DNA from: an uncultured Eubacteriales bacterium
Lineage (GTDB): Bacteria > Bacillota > Clostridia > Oscillospirales > CAG-272
NCBI GenBank assembly: GCA_934481515.1
Contig: CAKSPO010000028.1
Span: 1-24,576 of the forward strand
Direction: 5' to 3'
DNA length: 24,576 bases
The notes under the pieces were generated by a model. That model was not told where the DNA came from, did no database searches, and was given only the letters and a program-made list of their open reading frames with translations. The stretch's first letter is position 1; every line of letters begins with the position of its first letter. The translations under genes were made by a program, and so were the position numbers. This document shows positions 7,661-14,370 of the stretch, piece after piece.

Positions 7661-8455
7661 TCAGTTCTCCTTGGCAATCAGCGGACGCAGGTTTCGGAAG
7701 CTTTCCTCCATCTGTCCGAACGGATCCGGGAAGGTCACGGCGTTGTCCTGCTCCACAAGGGCATGCTTGACGCCAATCTCCTCGCAAAGAGCCACAATCG
7801 GCTTGAAATCAAGATATCCCGTTCCGCACGGGCAGATTTTGCAACCCGCCTGGTCAAACTGTGTTCCGGGAGCGTCGTTTGCAAAGTCCTTGAAATGAAT
7901 GTTCCAAAGACGGTCGGCGCCCATCTTTCTGATGTACTCGGTCGCCGATTTTCCGGCGTATACCACCCAGCAGGTGTCCATGATGAAGTGCCATGTGGGC
8001 TTGGTCTCCAGCATCACATCATATGCGCAGCCCTCGCTGTCGGAAAACGGCTTGAACTCAAACGAATGGTTGTGATAGGCAAAGTGCAGACCGGCGGCTT
8101 CGATCTTCTTGACCGGTTCTTCCATCACCCGGAAGAACTCCTGCAGCCCCTCCAGCTTTTCACGGTACGGGATGGGCATTCCGCCAAGACCGATGACCGG
8201 GCAGCCGAAGGTCTTGTGCTCGGCAATCAGCGCGTCCGTGTCGTTGACAATCCGGTCAAAGGGATTGTGCGTGCACACGATCTTCATGCCGGTTTCCTCG
8301 GAAATGTTCTTCAGGGTCTCCGCCGGGGTCGGCGCAGCGCCGGAAAGCTGAACATTCTCATAGCCGATTTCCTTGACATGCAGGAATGTCGCGCGGATGT
8401 CCTCCGGGGTTTGCAGAAATGTCCGCAAAGAATACAGTTGTGCTCCAAGTTTCAT
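7661..8455 (-). CDS. Xylose-isomerase-like TIM-barrel sugar isomerase/epimerase 2
   Basis: A 264-residue TIM-barrel protein that begins MKLGAQLYSLR, a standard start for this group. Metal ligands are visible as Glu133 in YHNHSFEF, Asp160 in FIMDTCW, His187 in IHFKD and Glu235 in VEQD. The YHNHSFEF motif places it nearer to inosose-dehydratase-like and keto-sugar lyase-like members than its neighbour. The open frame extends 15 codons upstream, but AAGGAA at 10-base spacing and the family N terminus favour this ATG. It is the first gene of the operon, 90 bases downstream of the promoter at 8545-8573, so it should be the most strongly translated member. Confidence 0.84.
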   Translation of the reverse strand: MKLGAQLYSLRTFLQTPEDIRATFLHVKEIGYENVQLSGAAPTPAETLKNISEETGMKIVCTHNPFDRIVNDTDALIAEHKTFGCPVIGLGGMPIPYREKLEGLQEFFRVMEEPVKKIEAAGLHFAYHNHSFEFKPFSDSEGCAYDVMLETKPTWHFIMDTCWVVYAGKSATEYIRKMGADRLWNIHFKDFANDAPGTQFDQAGCKICPCGTGYLDFKPIVALCEEIGVKHALVEQDNAVTFPDPFGQMEESFRNLRPLIAKEN

Positions 8456-8491
8456 TTTGTTCGGTTCCTTTCCGAAAAATGTTTTTCGATT

Positions 8492-8514
8492 TGCCGGCAA
8501 TCCCTCTGCCGGCA
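8492..8514 (-). other. Leader stem-loop of the uronate operon
   Basis: TGCCGGCA (8492-8499) pairs with TGCCGGCA (8507-8514) around a 7-base loop. It lies in the roughly 80-base untranslated leader between the -10 element and the first gene. No T-tract follows, so a role in mRNA stability is more likely than attenuation. Confidence 0.45.
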
Positions 8515-8544
8515 GTCTCGCTGTTCTTTTCTCTTACGCTTCCA

Positions 8545-8573
8545 ATTATACCAATTCCGATGAAAAAAGTCCA
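8545..8573 (-). promoter_or_regulatory. Sigma-A promoter of the uronate operon
   Basis: On the minus strand TGGACT (8568-8573) is 17 bases upstream of a perfect TATAAT (8545-8550). The weak -35 box fits a promoter that needs an AraC-type activator, and the activator gene is divergent 100 bases away. Confidence 0.75.
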
Positions 8574-8607
8574 TTGCTTTTTTTACAAAAAAGATTGCAA
8601 ATATTGC
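8573..8607. promoter_or_regulatory. Candidate AraC-type operator: three ATTGC direct repeats
   Basis: ATTGC occurs at 8573-8577, 8594-8598 and 8603-8607, all on the plus strand and two of them followed by CTNTTTT. The first two are 21 bases apart, two helical turns, as is typical for AraC-family half sites. They lie between the divergent promoters and touch both -35 boxes. Confidence 0.45.
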
Positions 8608-8623
8608 TCTTTTGAAGTATAAT
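8595..8623 (+). promoter_or_regulatory. Promoter of the AraC-family regulator gene
   Basis: TTGCAA (8595-8600), a 17-base spacer, then a perfect TATAAT (8618-8623). It drives the regulator gene starting at 8676 and shares its control region with the divergent operon. Confidence 0.75.
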
Positions 8624-8651
8624 GATACCGGATCAAAAAACGATGCCGGAT
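8624..8651 (+). promoter_or_regulatory. Direct repeat GATRCCGGAT in the regulator leader
   Basis: GATACCGGAT (8624-8633) and GATGCCGGAT (8642-8651) are 18 bases apart, just downstream of the -10 element. The position would suit autorepression by a protein bound over the transcription start. This is inference from sequence only. Confidence 0.35.
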
Positions 8652-8675
8652 TCCATGCAAAAGGAGCGTGTGATT

Positions 8676-9524
8676 ATGAGAGAAGGAAATGATTTTTGCG
8701 GAGGAGGGAGCCTCTCCGGGCAGACCGGTATCCGGTTTTTCTGCCGCTCTCCGCTGGTGAAATTTTCGCGCTCCCGGAGCGAGCATCCGGATCAGACCAA
8801 CTTTGAACGCCACTGTCACGATTTTTTCGAACTGCTTTACATTTTGCGGGGAGAGGGAAAGTATGTGATTGAGGGGGTGGAGTATCCCATCCGCTCCGGC
8901 ATGCTCTGCCTGATTCCACCATTCGAATACCACTACGTCTGCCCGAAAAGCTCCTCCCCTTACGAGCGCTACGTTCTGCATTTTGACAGAGCGCTTCTGC
9001 CGAAGACCCTCCTGCAGCTCCCCCAACTCTCCGCTCCGGGCGGAGCCTGCTTTTCCGCGGAATGCATCGCGGACACACCGGTTCCCGCCGCCTTCTCCGC
9101 AATGGAGCGGGTGCCGGAGCTTTCGGAAGACGAGAAAAAAAGCACCCTGCTCGCTTCTTCCGTGGCGCAGATTCTGCTTCTGCTTTCCCTTCTTCCGCCG
9201 GATTCTCCCGACACCATGGACAGCGCCGTGGTGCCCCGGATGATCCGCTACCTGAATGCGCACCTGACGGATGAGGTCTCACTGGACGTGCTGGCACAGG
9301 AGTTTTTTGTCAGCAAGTATCACCTCTGCCGTGTCTTTCATGAGCAGACCGGCGTCTCCGTCTTTACCTACTTCAACACCAAACGCATCGCACTTGCACA
9401 ACAGCTCCTTGCCGACGGCGAAAACGCCACCGTGGTTGCCGCACGCCTCGGATTCCGGGACTACTCCACCTTTTACCGCGCCTATAAAAAAATCACCGGG
9501 GAGCCCCCGGTGAGGAAACTGTAA
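8676..9524 (+). CDS. AraC-family transcriptional regulator (uronate operon)
   Basis: A 282-residue regulator with an N-terminal cupin sensor domain, seen as HCHDFFELLYILRGEG (about 46-61) and LIPPFEYHYV (79-88). The C-terminal double helix-turn-helix is LDVLAQEFFVSKYHLCRVF (about 203-221), then ATVVAARLGFRDYSTFYRAYKK (251-272). AAGGAG nine bases before the ATG at 8676 fixes the start over two upstream ATGs. It is divergent from the uronate operon and most likely senses a sugar or uronate and activates that operon. The extreme C terminus is odd: the usual TGxSPxxYR is replaced by TGEPPVRKL and then stop, and exactly these codons form a terminator hairpin on the opposite strand. Confidence 0.9.
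   Translation: MREGNDFCGGGSLSGQTGIRFFCRSPLVKFSRSRSEHPDQTNFERHCHDFFELLYILRGEGKYVIEGVEYPIRSGMLCLIPPFEYHYVCPKSSSPYERYVLHFDRALLPKTLLQLPQLSAPGGACFSAECIADTPVPAAFSAMERVPELSEDEKKSTLLASSVAQILLLLSLLPPDSPDTMDSAVVPRMIRYLNAHLTDEVSLDVLAQEFFVSKYHLCRVFHEQTGVSVFTYFNTKRIALAQQLLADGENATVVAARLGFRDYSTFYRAYKKITGEPPVRKL
9486..9513 (-). terminator. Intrinsic terminator of fhs, lying inside the opposing regulator gene
   Basis: TCACCGGGG (9493-9501) pairs with CCCCGGTGA (9505-9513) around a 3-base loop. On the minus strand it is followed by seven T residues (complement of 9486-9492). It is 246 bases downstream of the fhs stop and within the last codons of the plus-strand regulator gene. On the plus strand there is no T-tract. 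Confidence 0.75.
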
Positions 9525-9656
9525 AAGCGAATCCGCTCCGGACAGAACGGAACCAAAAAGATAATTGAAACAACACCGCGCAATTCCGCTCATGCCGATT
9601 GCAATCTGAAGAGCCGAATTTTTCGTCAGACGATACCAAACCAAGCGACAGCAAAA

Positions 9657-9678
9657 CTACAGCCAAGCTACAGCCAAG
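9657..9678 (+). repeat. Two tandem copies of an 11-bp unit
   Basis: CTACAGCCAAG occurs twice head to tail in the convergent gap between the regulator and fhs. The function is unknown. The rest of the 9525-9758 gap shows no gene. Confidence 0.6.
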
Positions 9679-9758
9679 CATTTTTAAGTATGACGGAAAA
9701 GACACGTGCATATGCCAATCGTGAATTGCGCGGTGTCGCCTTTCATATCGATACGGCA

Positions 9759-11432
9759 TCAGAACAGTCCGGAAATTTTGCCGTTTTCATCCACATCAAT
9801 CCGTTCCGCCGCAGGAACCCTCGGCAAACCCGGCATGGTCATGATATCCCCGGTCAGGGCGACAAGGAAGCCCGCACCGGCGCTGACGCGGAGATTCCGG
9901 ACAGTGACGGTAAAACCCTCCGGAGCACCAAGCTTTGCGGGATCGTCCGAAAAGCTGTACTGCGTCTTTGCCATGCAGACCGGAAGCCGGTCAAACCCGA
10001 GCGAGGTCAGGCGCTCCATCTCTTTTTTTGCAACAGGGGTGAACGCAACGCCGTCGCCTCCGTAGATGCGCCGGACAATGGTCTCAATCTTTTCTCCGAT
10101 GCTTTTTTCCGACGGATACGCAAACGCAAAGCGGTTCGGTTCTTCGCAAAGCCGGACGACCGCCGCGGCAAGCGCTTCTCCACCCTTTCCGCCCTCTGCC
10201 CAGACATCGGAAAGGACGGCATCCATTCCAAGCGCCCGGCATTTTTCCGCCACCAGAGAGATCTCTGCATCGCTATCGGTCGGAAACCGGTTGAGCGCAA
10301 CCACACAGGGAAGCCCGTATACGTCCCGGATATTGGAAACATGGCGCAAAAGATTCGGAAGCCCCGCCTCCAGCGCCGCAAGATTCTCTTCGGAAAGCGC
10401 CGTTTTCGGAACGCCGCCGTGCATTTTGAGCGCACGGACCGTAGCGACAACCACCACCGCGTCCGGACGCAGACCCGCCGCACGGCACTTGATGTCCAAA
10501 AATTTTTCAGCGCCGAGATCCGCACCGAACCCGGCTTCCGTCACCGCATAATCTCCAAGCTTCATCGCCATTTTCGTGGCAATGACGGAATTGCATCCGT
10601 GTGCAATATTCGCAAACGGTCCGCCGTGCACAAACGCCGGGGTTCCCTCCAGCGTCTGCACGAGGTTCGGCTTGAGCGCATCCTTCAGAAGCGCCGCCAT
10701 AGCGCCCACCGCGTGCAGATCTCCCGCCGTAACGGGCTGGTCGTCATAGGTGTATGCCACCACCATCCGGGAAAGCCGCTCCTTCAGATCGGTCAGCGAG
10801 GCGGAAAGGCAGAACACCGCCATGACCTCCGAAGCGACCGTAATGTCATATCCGTCCTCCCGCGGCACGCCGTTGACCCTGCCGCCCAATCCATCCGTAA
10901 TATAGCGGAGCTGGCGGTCGTTCATATCCACACAGCGCTTCCATACAATGCGACGGGGATCAATCCGGAGCGCGTTTCCCTGGTAGATGTGATTATCCAG
11001 CATTGCCGCGAGAAGGTTGTTTGCCGCTCCGATGGCGTGAAAATCCCCGGTAAAATGCAGGTTGATGTCCTCCATTGGCACAACCTGCGCACGCCCTCCG
11101 CCGGCAGCGCCCCCTTTGATGCCGAATACCGGACCGAGTGAAGGCTCCCGCAGAGCAACCACCGCATTCTTTCCGATGCGGCGCAACCCGTCCGCAAGCC
11201 CTACCGTCGTCGTGGTTTTCCCCTCTCCGGCAGGTGTCGGGGTCATCGCCGTCACGAGGATCAGCTTTCCCTCTTTTCTCTCATTTTGCTTCAGGAGCGC
11301 GGGATCCACCTTTGCCTTGTATTTCCCGTACGGCTCCAGATAAGCTTCGTCAATTCCCGCATACCGCGCAATCTCCGTCACCGGGCGCATAGGGGTGCTT
11401 TGTGCAATTTCAATATCGGACAGATATGCCAT
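9759..11432 (-). CDS. fhs: Formate-tetrahydrofolate ligase
   Basis: This enzyme joins formate to tetrahydrofolate with ATP, supplying 10-formyl-THF for purine synthesis and, in acetogens, for the methyl branch of the Wood-Ljungdahl pathway. The 557-residue protein is full length. It has the P-loop TPAGEGKTTT (about 66-75), the signature REPSLGPVFGIKGGAAGGG (95-113), and family blocks DMNDRQLR, HGGPFANIAHG, and VRALKMHGG. AGGAGG upstream of the ATG at 11432 excludes an 18-codon upstream extension. It stands alone with its own strong promoter and no folD, MTHFR or glycine-cleavage neighbours, so the window does not show acetogenesis. The terminator lies unusually far downstream. Confidence 0.97.
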   Translation of the reverse strand: MAYLSDIEIAQSTPMRPVTEIARYAGIDEAYLEPYGKYKAKVDPALLKQNERKEGKLILVTAMTPTPAGEGKTTTTVGLADGLRRIGKNAVVALREPSLGPVFGIKGGAAGGGRAQVVPMEDINLHFTGDFHAIGAANNLLAAMLDNHIYQGNALRIDPRRIVWKRCVDMNDRQLRYITDGLGGRVNGVPREDGYDITVASEVMAVFCLSASLTDLKERLSRMVVAYTYDDQPVTAGDLHAVGAMAALLKDALKPNLVQTLEGTPAFVHGGPFANIAHGCNSVIATKMAMKLGDYAVTEAGFGADLGAEKFLDIKCRAAGLRPDAVVVVATVRALKMHGGVPKTALSEENLAALEAGLPNLLRHVSNIRDVYGLPCVVALNRFPTDSDAEISLVAEKCRALGMDAVLSDVWAEGGKGGEALAAAVVRLCEEPNRFAFAYPSEKSIGEKIETIVRRIYGGDGVAFTPVAKKEMERLTSLGFDRLPVCMAKTQYSFSDDPAKLGAPEGFTVTVRNLRVSAGAGFLVALTGDIMTMPGLPRVPAAERIDVDENGKISGLF

Positions 11433-11493
11433 ACTCCGTCTCTCCTCCTTTCGGAATTCAACCTCCGGCAGAACCGGAAAACGCATTTTCTCC

Positions 11494-11523
11494 AGTATAG
11501 CACAGCACGCCCCCGTTTGTCAA
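11494..11523 (-). promoter_or_regulatory. Promoter of fhs
   Basis: Minus-strand TTGACA (11518-11523), an 18-base spacer, and TGCTATACT, which combines an extended TGn with a -10 box at 11494-11499. The -35 box is a perfect consensus. Confidence 0.85.
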
Positions 11524-11598
11524 GAAATTCTCCCATCGCATAAGCATCTTAAAATTCCGCAGGAATCGAAAAATCCACCTTTTGATCTGTTTTTTACG

Positions 11599-11626
11599 TT
11601 TACAAAACGAAAAAATCCAATATAAT
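11599..11626 (+). promoter_or_regulatory. Promoter of the GH20-like gene
   Basis: TTTACA (11599-11604), a 16-base spacer and a perfect TATAAT (11621-11626), 57 bases before the start codon. It is divergent from the fhs promoter and does not overlap it. Confidence 0.75.
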
Positions 11627-11682
11627 GAAAGTATCTCACAAGACCTGATTCTGCTTCATATCACTTTTTACAGGAGGTTTTT

Positions 11683-13059
11683 ATGCAGAACTTTGTCTTT
11701 CACGCAAGCACAGAGGTCACCTTTGACCCCGCCGCCGACACAGAGGTGCTGGCGGAGTTTTGGAACGGTTTTTGCTCCCGCGCGGGCGTATTGGTTCCTA
11801 AAACGGGGGAACCGAACCGGATTTCCATCGGAACTCCCACCTTCCTTCCGCTTGCCGACGGGGAGGAATACACCGTCTGCATCCGACCGGAGGGTGTCGG
11901 CATCCTCGGCAGAGACCTTCCCACACTGTCCCGCGGCTTCTCTGCCTTCCTCATGCAGATTGAAACGATCGGAAAAGACACCTTCCGCGCCGGATGCCGC
12001 GACCTTCACGGTTCTTTTTCCGTCAGGCGTCGGATGATCCATCTCTGCGTTTTCCCGAATACGACCCTGCAATCCCTCCGCCGGCTGGTGCGCCTGTGCG
12101 GCATCCTTGCCTACACACACGTCGTCATTGAATTCTGGGGCATGCTTCATCTGGACGCAATGAAAGAGCTGGCATGGGAAAACGCTTACACCAAAGCAGA
12201 AATCCGCCCCATTCTGCGGGAAGCGCGTGCCATGGGTATGGAACCGATCCCCATGATGAACCAGCTCGGTCACGCCGCCGGCTGTCGGCTCAGCTGCGGA
12301 AAGCACGTGGTGCTCGACCAGAACCCCCGCCTGCAATCGCTCTTTACGCCGGACGGCTGGTGCTGGAGTGTTTTCTCTCCCGAAGTGCAAACCCTTCTGA
12401 AAAAAGTTCGGGCAGAGCTTTGCGAGCTGTTCGGCTCCGGCGAATACTTTCACATCGGCTGTGACGAGGCTTACATGTACTCCTCCGGATACTTTCCGCT
12501 CTCCGGTCTTGTAAACTATCTGAAAAACCTGACCGCAGAGGTGGTCGCCGAGGGGCGCCGCCCGATTCTGTGGGGCGACATGATCATTCCTTACGAGACC
12601 TCCTCCGAGAACGCAGACGTCCGCGCGGCGGCATGGGAGAAAGCAAAGACCATGCGCCCCCTTCTGGATGCCCTGCACCCGCAGAGCATCATTGCAGACT
12701 GGCAGTACGACATCAAAACCGCCCCCATCCCATCGACGGAAGCCTTTGCAAAATCCGGCTTTGATACCATCGGGTGTCCGTGGGATCAGACAGGGAACAT
12801 CGATGCCATGTACGACACCGCCCTCTCCTGCAACCTGTACGGTCTGATGATGACCACCTGGCATACCCTTTCCGAAGGAATTCATTCCGTTCTGTATTTT
12901 GCCCGCAAATGCGGTGCCGCCAAAGCGCTCTGGTCGGATCATGCCGGTCACCCCAAGCTGGAGACCGCCGTCCTGCTCCGGAAACTCTCCCCGGAAGGAC
13001 TTCCCTACGAAGAAACCGGCTACCGTGTCCGACAGATTGTGGAAAGCGGAAACGGATGA
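11683..13059 (+). CDS. Family GH20-like beta-N-acetylhexosaminidase, cytoplasmic
   Basis: A 458-residue protein with an N-terminal alpha/beta lead domain to about residue 110 and a TIM barrel after it. The GH20 catalytic Asp-Glu pair is seen in FHIGCDEAY (Asp261, Glu262). Other barrel markers are VVIEFWGM (148-155), PMMNQLGHAAG (190-200), ILWGDM and MTTWHT. These enzymes remove terminal GlcNAc or GalNAc by substrate-assisted catalysis. There is no signal peptide, so it should act on imported oligosaccharides. AGGAGG five bases before the ATG supports the start. It is monocistronic, ends at a strong terminator, and fits functionally with the nagB-like and nagA genes across the repeat island. 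The nearest alternatives are the GH20-like proteins of uncharacterised substrate. Confidence 0.82.
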   Translation: MQNFVFHASTEVTFDPAADTEVLAEFWNGFCSRAGVLVPKTGEPNRISIGTPTFLPLADGEEYTVCIRPEGVGILGRDLPTLSRGFSAFLMQIETIGKDTFRAGCRDLHGSFSVRRRMIHLCVFPNTTLQSLRRLVRLCGILAYTHVVIEFWGMLHLDAMKELAWENAYTKAEIRPILREARAMGMEPIPMMNQLGHAAGCRLSCGKHVVLDQNPRLQSLFTPDGWCWSVFSPEVQTLLKKVRAELCELFGSGEYFHIGCDEAYMYSSGYFPLSGLVNYLKNLTAEVVAEGRRPILWGDMIIPYETSSENADVRAAAWEKAKTMRPLLDALHPQSIIADWQYDIKTAPIPSTEAFAKSGFDTIGCPWDQTGNIDAMYDTALSCNLYGLMMTTWHTLSEGIHSVLYFARKCGAAKALWSDHAGHPKLETAVLLRKLSPEGLPYEETGYRVRQIVESGNG

Positions 13060-13101
13060 CCGCAATTCCCTCTCCCGGATTGATTTGCAAAACACCCGAT
13101 A

Positions 13102-13141
13102 AAACCAGCCGCAGGCGGATGCACCGCCTGCGGCTGGTTTT
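13102..13141 (+). terminator. Terminator of the GH20-like gene (17-bp stem)
   Basis: A perfect 17-bp stem (13102-13118 with 13124-13140) closes an ATGCA loop, and the right arm runs into a short T-tract. The 33 bases 13105-13137 are identical to 14316-14348 on the other side of the repeat island. Confidence 0.85.
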
Positions 13142-13438
13142 CCGCCCGGTTTTCCGGCAGGACACCACCTCTGGCGCTCCGCTTCCGGCTTCTGCCAGAC
13201 AAAAAAATCCCGTTTTTCATTGCGGTATTTCCGTCTCCTATCGGACAAAAAATTCCCTTCGATCATTCCGTTCCGGCTTCTGTGGGGCAAAAATTCTTCT
13301 CCTTCTTCGGGAACGTGCCTTTATTTATCATAAAACTGTATACCATGTCCTTACACACTCTGCATACAATCTTATTACACTGTACAGTCTGCCCGCCTCT
13401 ATGGAACCTGCACAACCACCCCGGCAACATCTACCCCA
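13142..13438. repeat. Left part of the right-hand repeat island, with short CCGGCTTCTG motifs
   Basis: No gene is seen here. Two diverged copies of a short motif, CCGGCTTCTG followed by four bases and CAAAAAT, lie at 13185-13208 and 13273-13294. Related copies sit at 184-207, 13920-13944 and, weakly, at 781-805. The stretch 13300-13438 is AT-richer and shows nothing I can identify. Confidence 0.55.
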
Positions 13439-13615
13439 CCGGATTTGTTTTTCTCTTGCGGCGCAGTGAATTGAATAAATCGAATTCAATCCTTGGTGCC
13501 CCCGCCCCTGCCCGATATGCCACGCCCCCTTACAAACGGGCGGGCAGAACCCGCCCCTACGGAATCAGAAAAAACCGGAATGTTCGTGCACCGCCGGAAA
13601 AACTGTTTTTCATCG
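13439..13615. repeat. Intergenic repeat module R1, copy c
   Basis: Opens CCGGATTTG with a CTCTTGCGGCGC stretch shared with copy d at 14075-14225, then follows the R1 pattern through the GTAG palindrome to the CGCCGGAAAAA-type tail. It differs from copies a and b in the first 50 bases. Confidence 0.8.
13529..13560 (-). repeat. REP-like GTAG palindrome, copy 4
   Basis: Minus-strand GTAGGGGCGGG palindrome with CAGAA between the arms instead of TTGAC, showing that loop bases vary while the arms are kept. Confidence 0.75.
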
Positions 13616-13619
13616 CGGT

Positions 13620-13920
13620 CATTTTTCGTTTTGGTTTGACATTTTTTCGATAAAGGAATGAAAGCCGAACATGCCCGCGGCAATCAGCATAGATTTTTAT
13701 CTCAGTATAGATTTTTACCCAAGGGGGATTTACCCAAAAGCCTTCTCCAGTGGGTAGCGAAGCGGCACGAGGGTAATGAATGACAGTCCGGGGGACTGTC
13801 AGAACCCGAGTGTGCCCGAGCCGCAGCGAGACAGGGGAACCGCGTCAGCGGCGGATGAGGTGTGAACTGTATCGCGGAATTTTTGCTGTTTTGCAAAACG
13901 ATAACTTTCCACTCTGCATC
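13620..13920. repeat. Intergenic repeat module R3, right copy
   Basis: Second copy of the module at 505-790, with a short local duplication of the phrase CATAGATTTTTA-like sequence near 13688-13720 that the left copy lacks. The 9-bp hairpin TGACAGTCC/GGACTGTCA is kept at 13781-13801. No gene is supported in it. Confidence 0.85.
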
Positions 13921-14070
13921 CGGCTTCTGTTGGACAAAAATCCCATCTGCACATTACGCTTCCGGCTCCCGTCAAATGACGGAATCCCCCCTCTCTCGTA
14001 GGGGCGGGGTCAACCCGCCCGCTTCTAAGAAATCCGAACAACCACTCCGGCGGCATTCCTCCCGCCGGAT
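13920..14070. repeat. Intergenic repeat module R2, right copy
   Basis: Second copy of the module at 184-331. Here R2 follows R3 and precedes R1d, whereas in the left island it lies between two R1 copies, so module order is permuted between the islands. Confidence 0.85.
13998..14029 (+). repeat. REP-like GTAG palindrome, copy 5
   Basis: Plus-strand GTAGGGGCGGGG with the arm CCCGCCC. Its sequence is nearly the reverse complement of copies 3 and 6, confirming one palindrome family used in both orientations. Confidence 0.75.
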
Positions 14071-14077
14071 TTTGTTT
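14046..14077 (+). terminator. Terminator-like hairpin at the R2/R1 junction, right island
   Basis: TCCGGCGG (14046-14053) pairs with CCGCCGGA (14062-14069), followed by TTTTGTTTT. It is homologous to 310-338, with compensating bases in the extended stem. Confidence 0.5.
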
Positions 14078-14225
14078 TCCTCTTGCGGCGCGGTAAATCG
14101 AAGAACCGGATGCGCTCGTTGGTGCCCCTGCCCAATATGCCACGCCCCCTTACAAACGGGCGGGTTGACCCCGCCCCTACGGAATCAGAGAGAACCGGAA
14201 TACCTGTGCAACGCCGGAAAAATTG
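14075..14225. repeat. Intergenic repeat module R1, copy d
   Basis: Fourth R1 copy, closest to copy c in its opening and to copies a and b around the palindrome. It is followed by about 85 bases of unassigned sequence before the nagA terminator. Confidence 0.8.
14149..14180 (-). repeat. REP-like GTAG palindrome, copy 6
   Basis: Minus-strand GTAG palindrome identical in its arms and loop to copy 3 at 409-440. Confidence 0.75.
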
Positions 14226-14312
14226 TCTTTCCTCCCGGCTATTTTCCAATTTCGGTCTGTTGGGTTTCCGGCATCTGCAAAACACGGAAAATCTGAAGCC
14301 CTCTCAAAAACC

Positions 14313-14351
14313 AATCCAGCCGCAGGCGGATGCACCGCCTGCGGCTGGATT
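14313..14351 (-). terminator. Terminator of the nag operon (17-bp stem)
   Basis: A perfect 17-bp stem (14313-14329 with 14335-14351) closes an ATGCA loop. On the minus strand it is followed, after GG, by five Ts; on the plus strand by T runs as well, so it could work both ways. It is 20 bases past the nagA stop and is a near-duplicate of the hairpin at 13102-13140. Confidence 0.8.
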
Positions 14352-14370
14352 TTTTTGCTGTTTTCAGAAT

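Noticed and set aside
7602..7787. Small minus-strand frame in the gap between the two TIM-barrel genes
   Set aside because: Most of it overlaps the end of the 7661-8455 gene in another frame, and it has no start signal.
9690..11141. Plus-strand open frame of 483 codons
   Set aside because: It is the mirror of fhs, and its composition, rich in Arg and His, is typical of antisense frames.
11668..13290. Minus-strand open frame of 540 codons
   Set aside because: It is antisense to the GH20-like gene, which has a promoter, a good ribosome binding site, catalytic Asp-Glu and a terminator.
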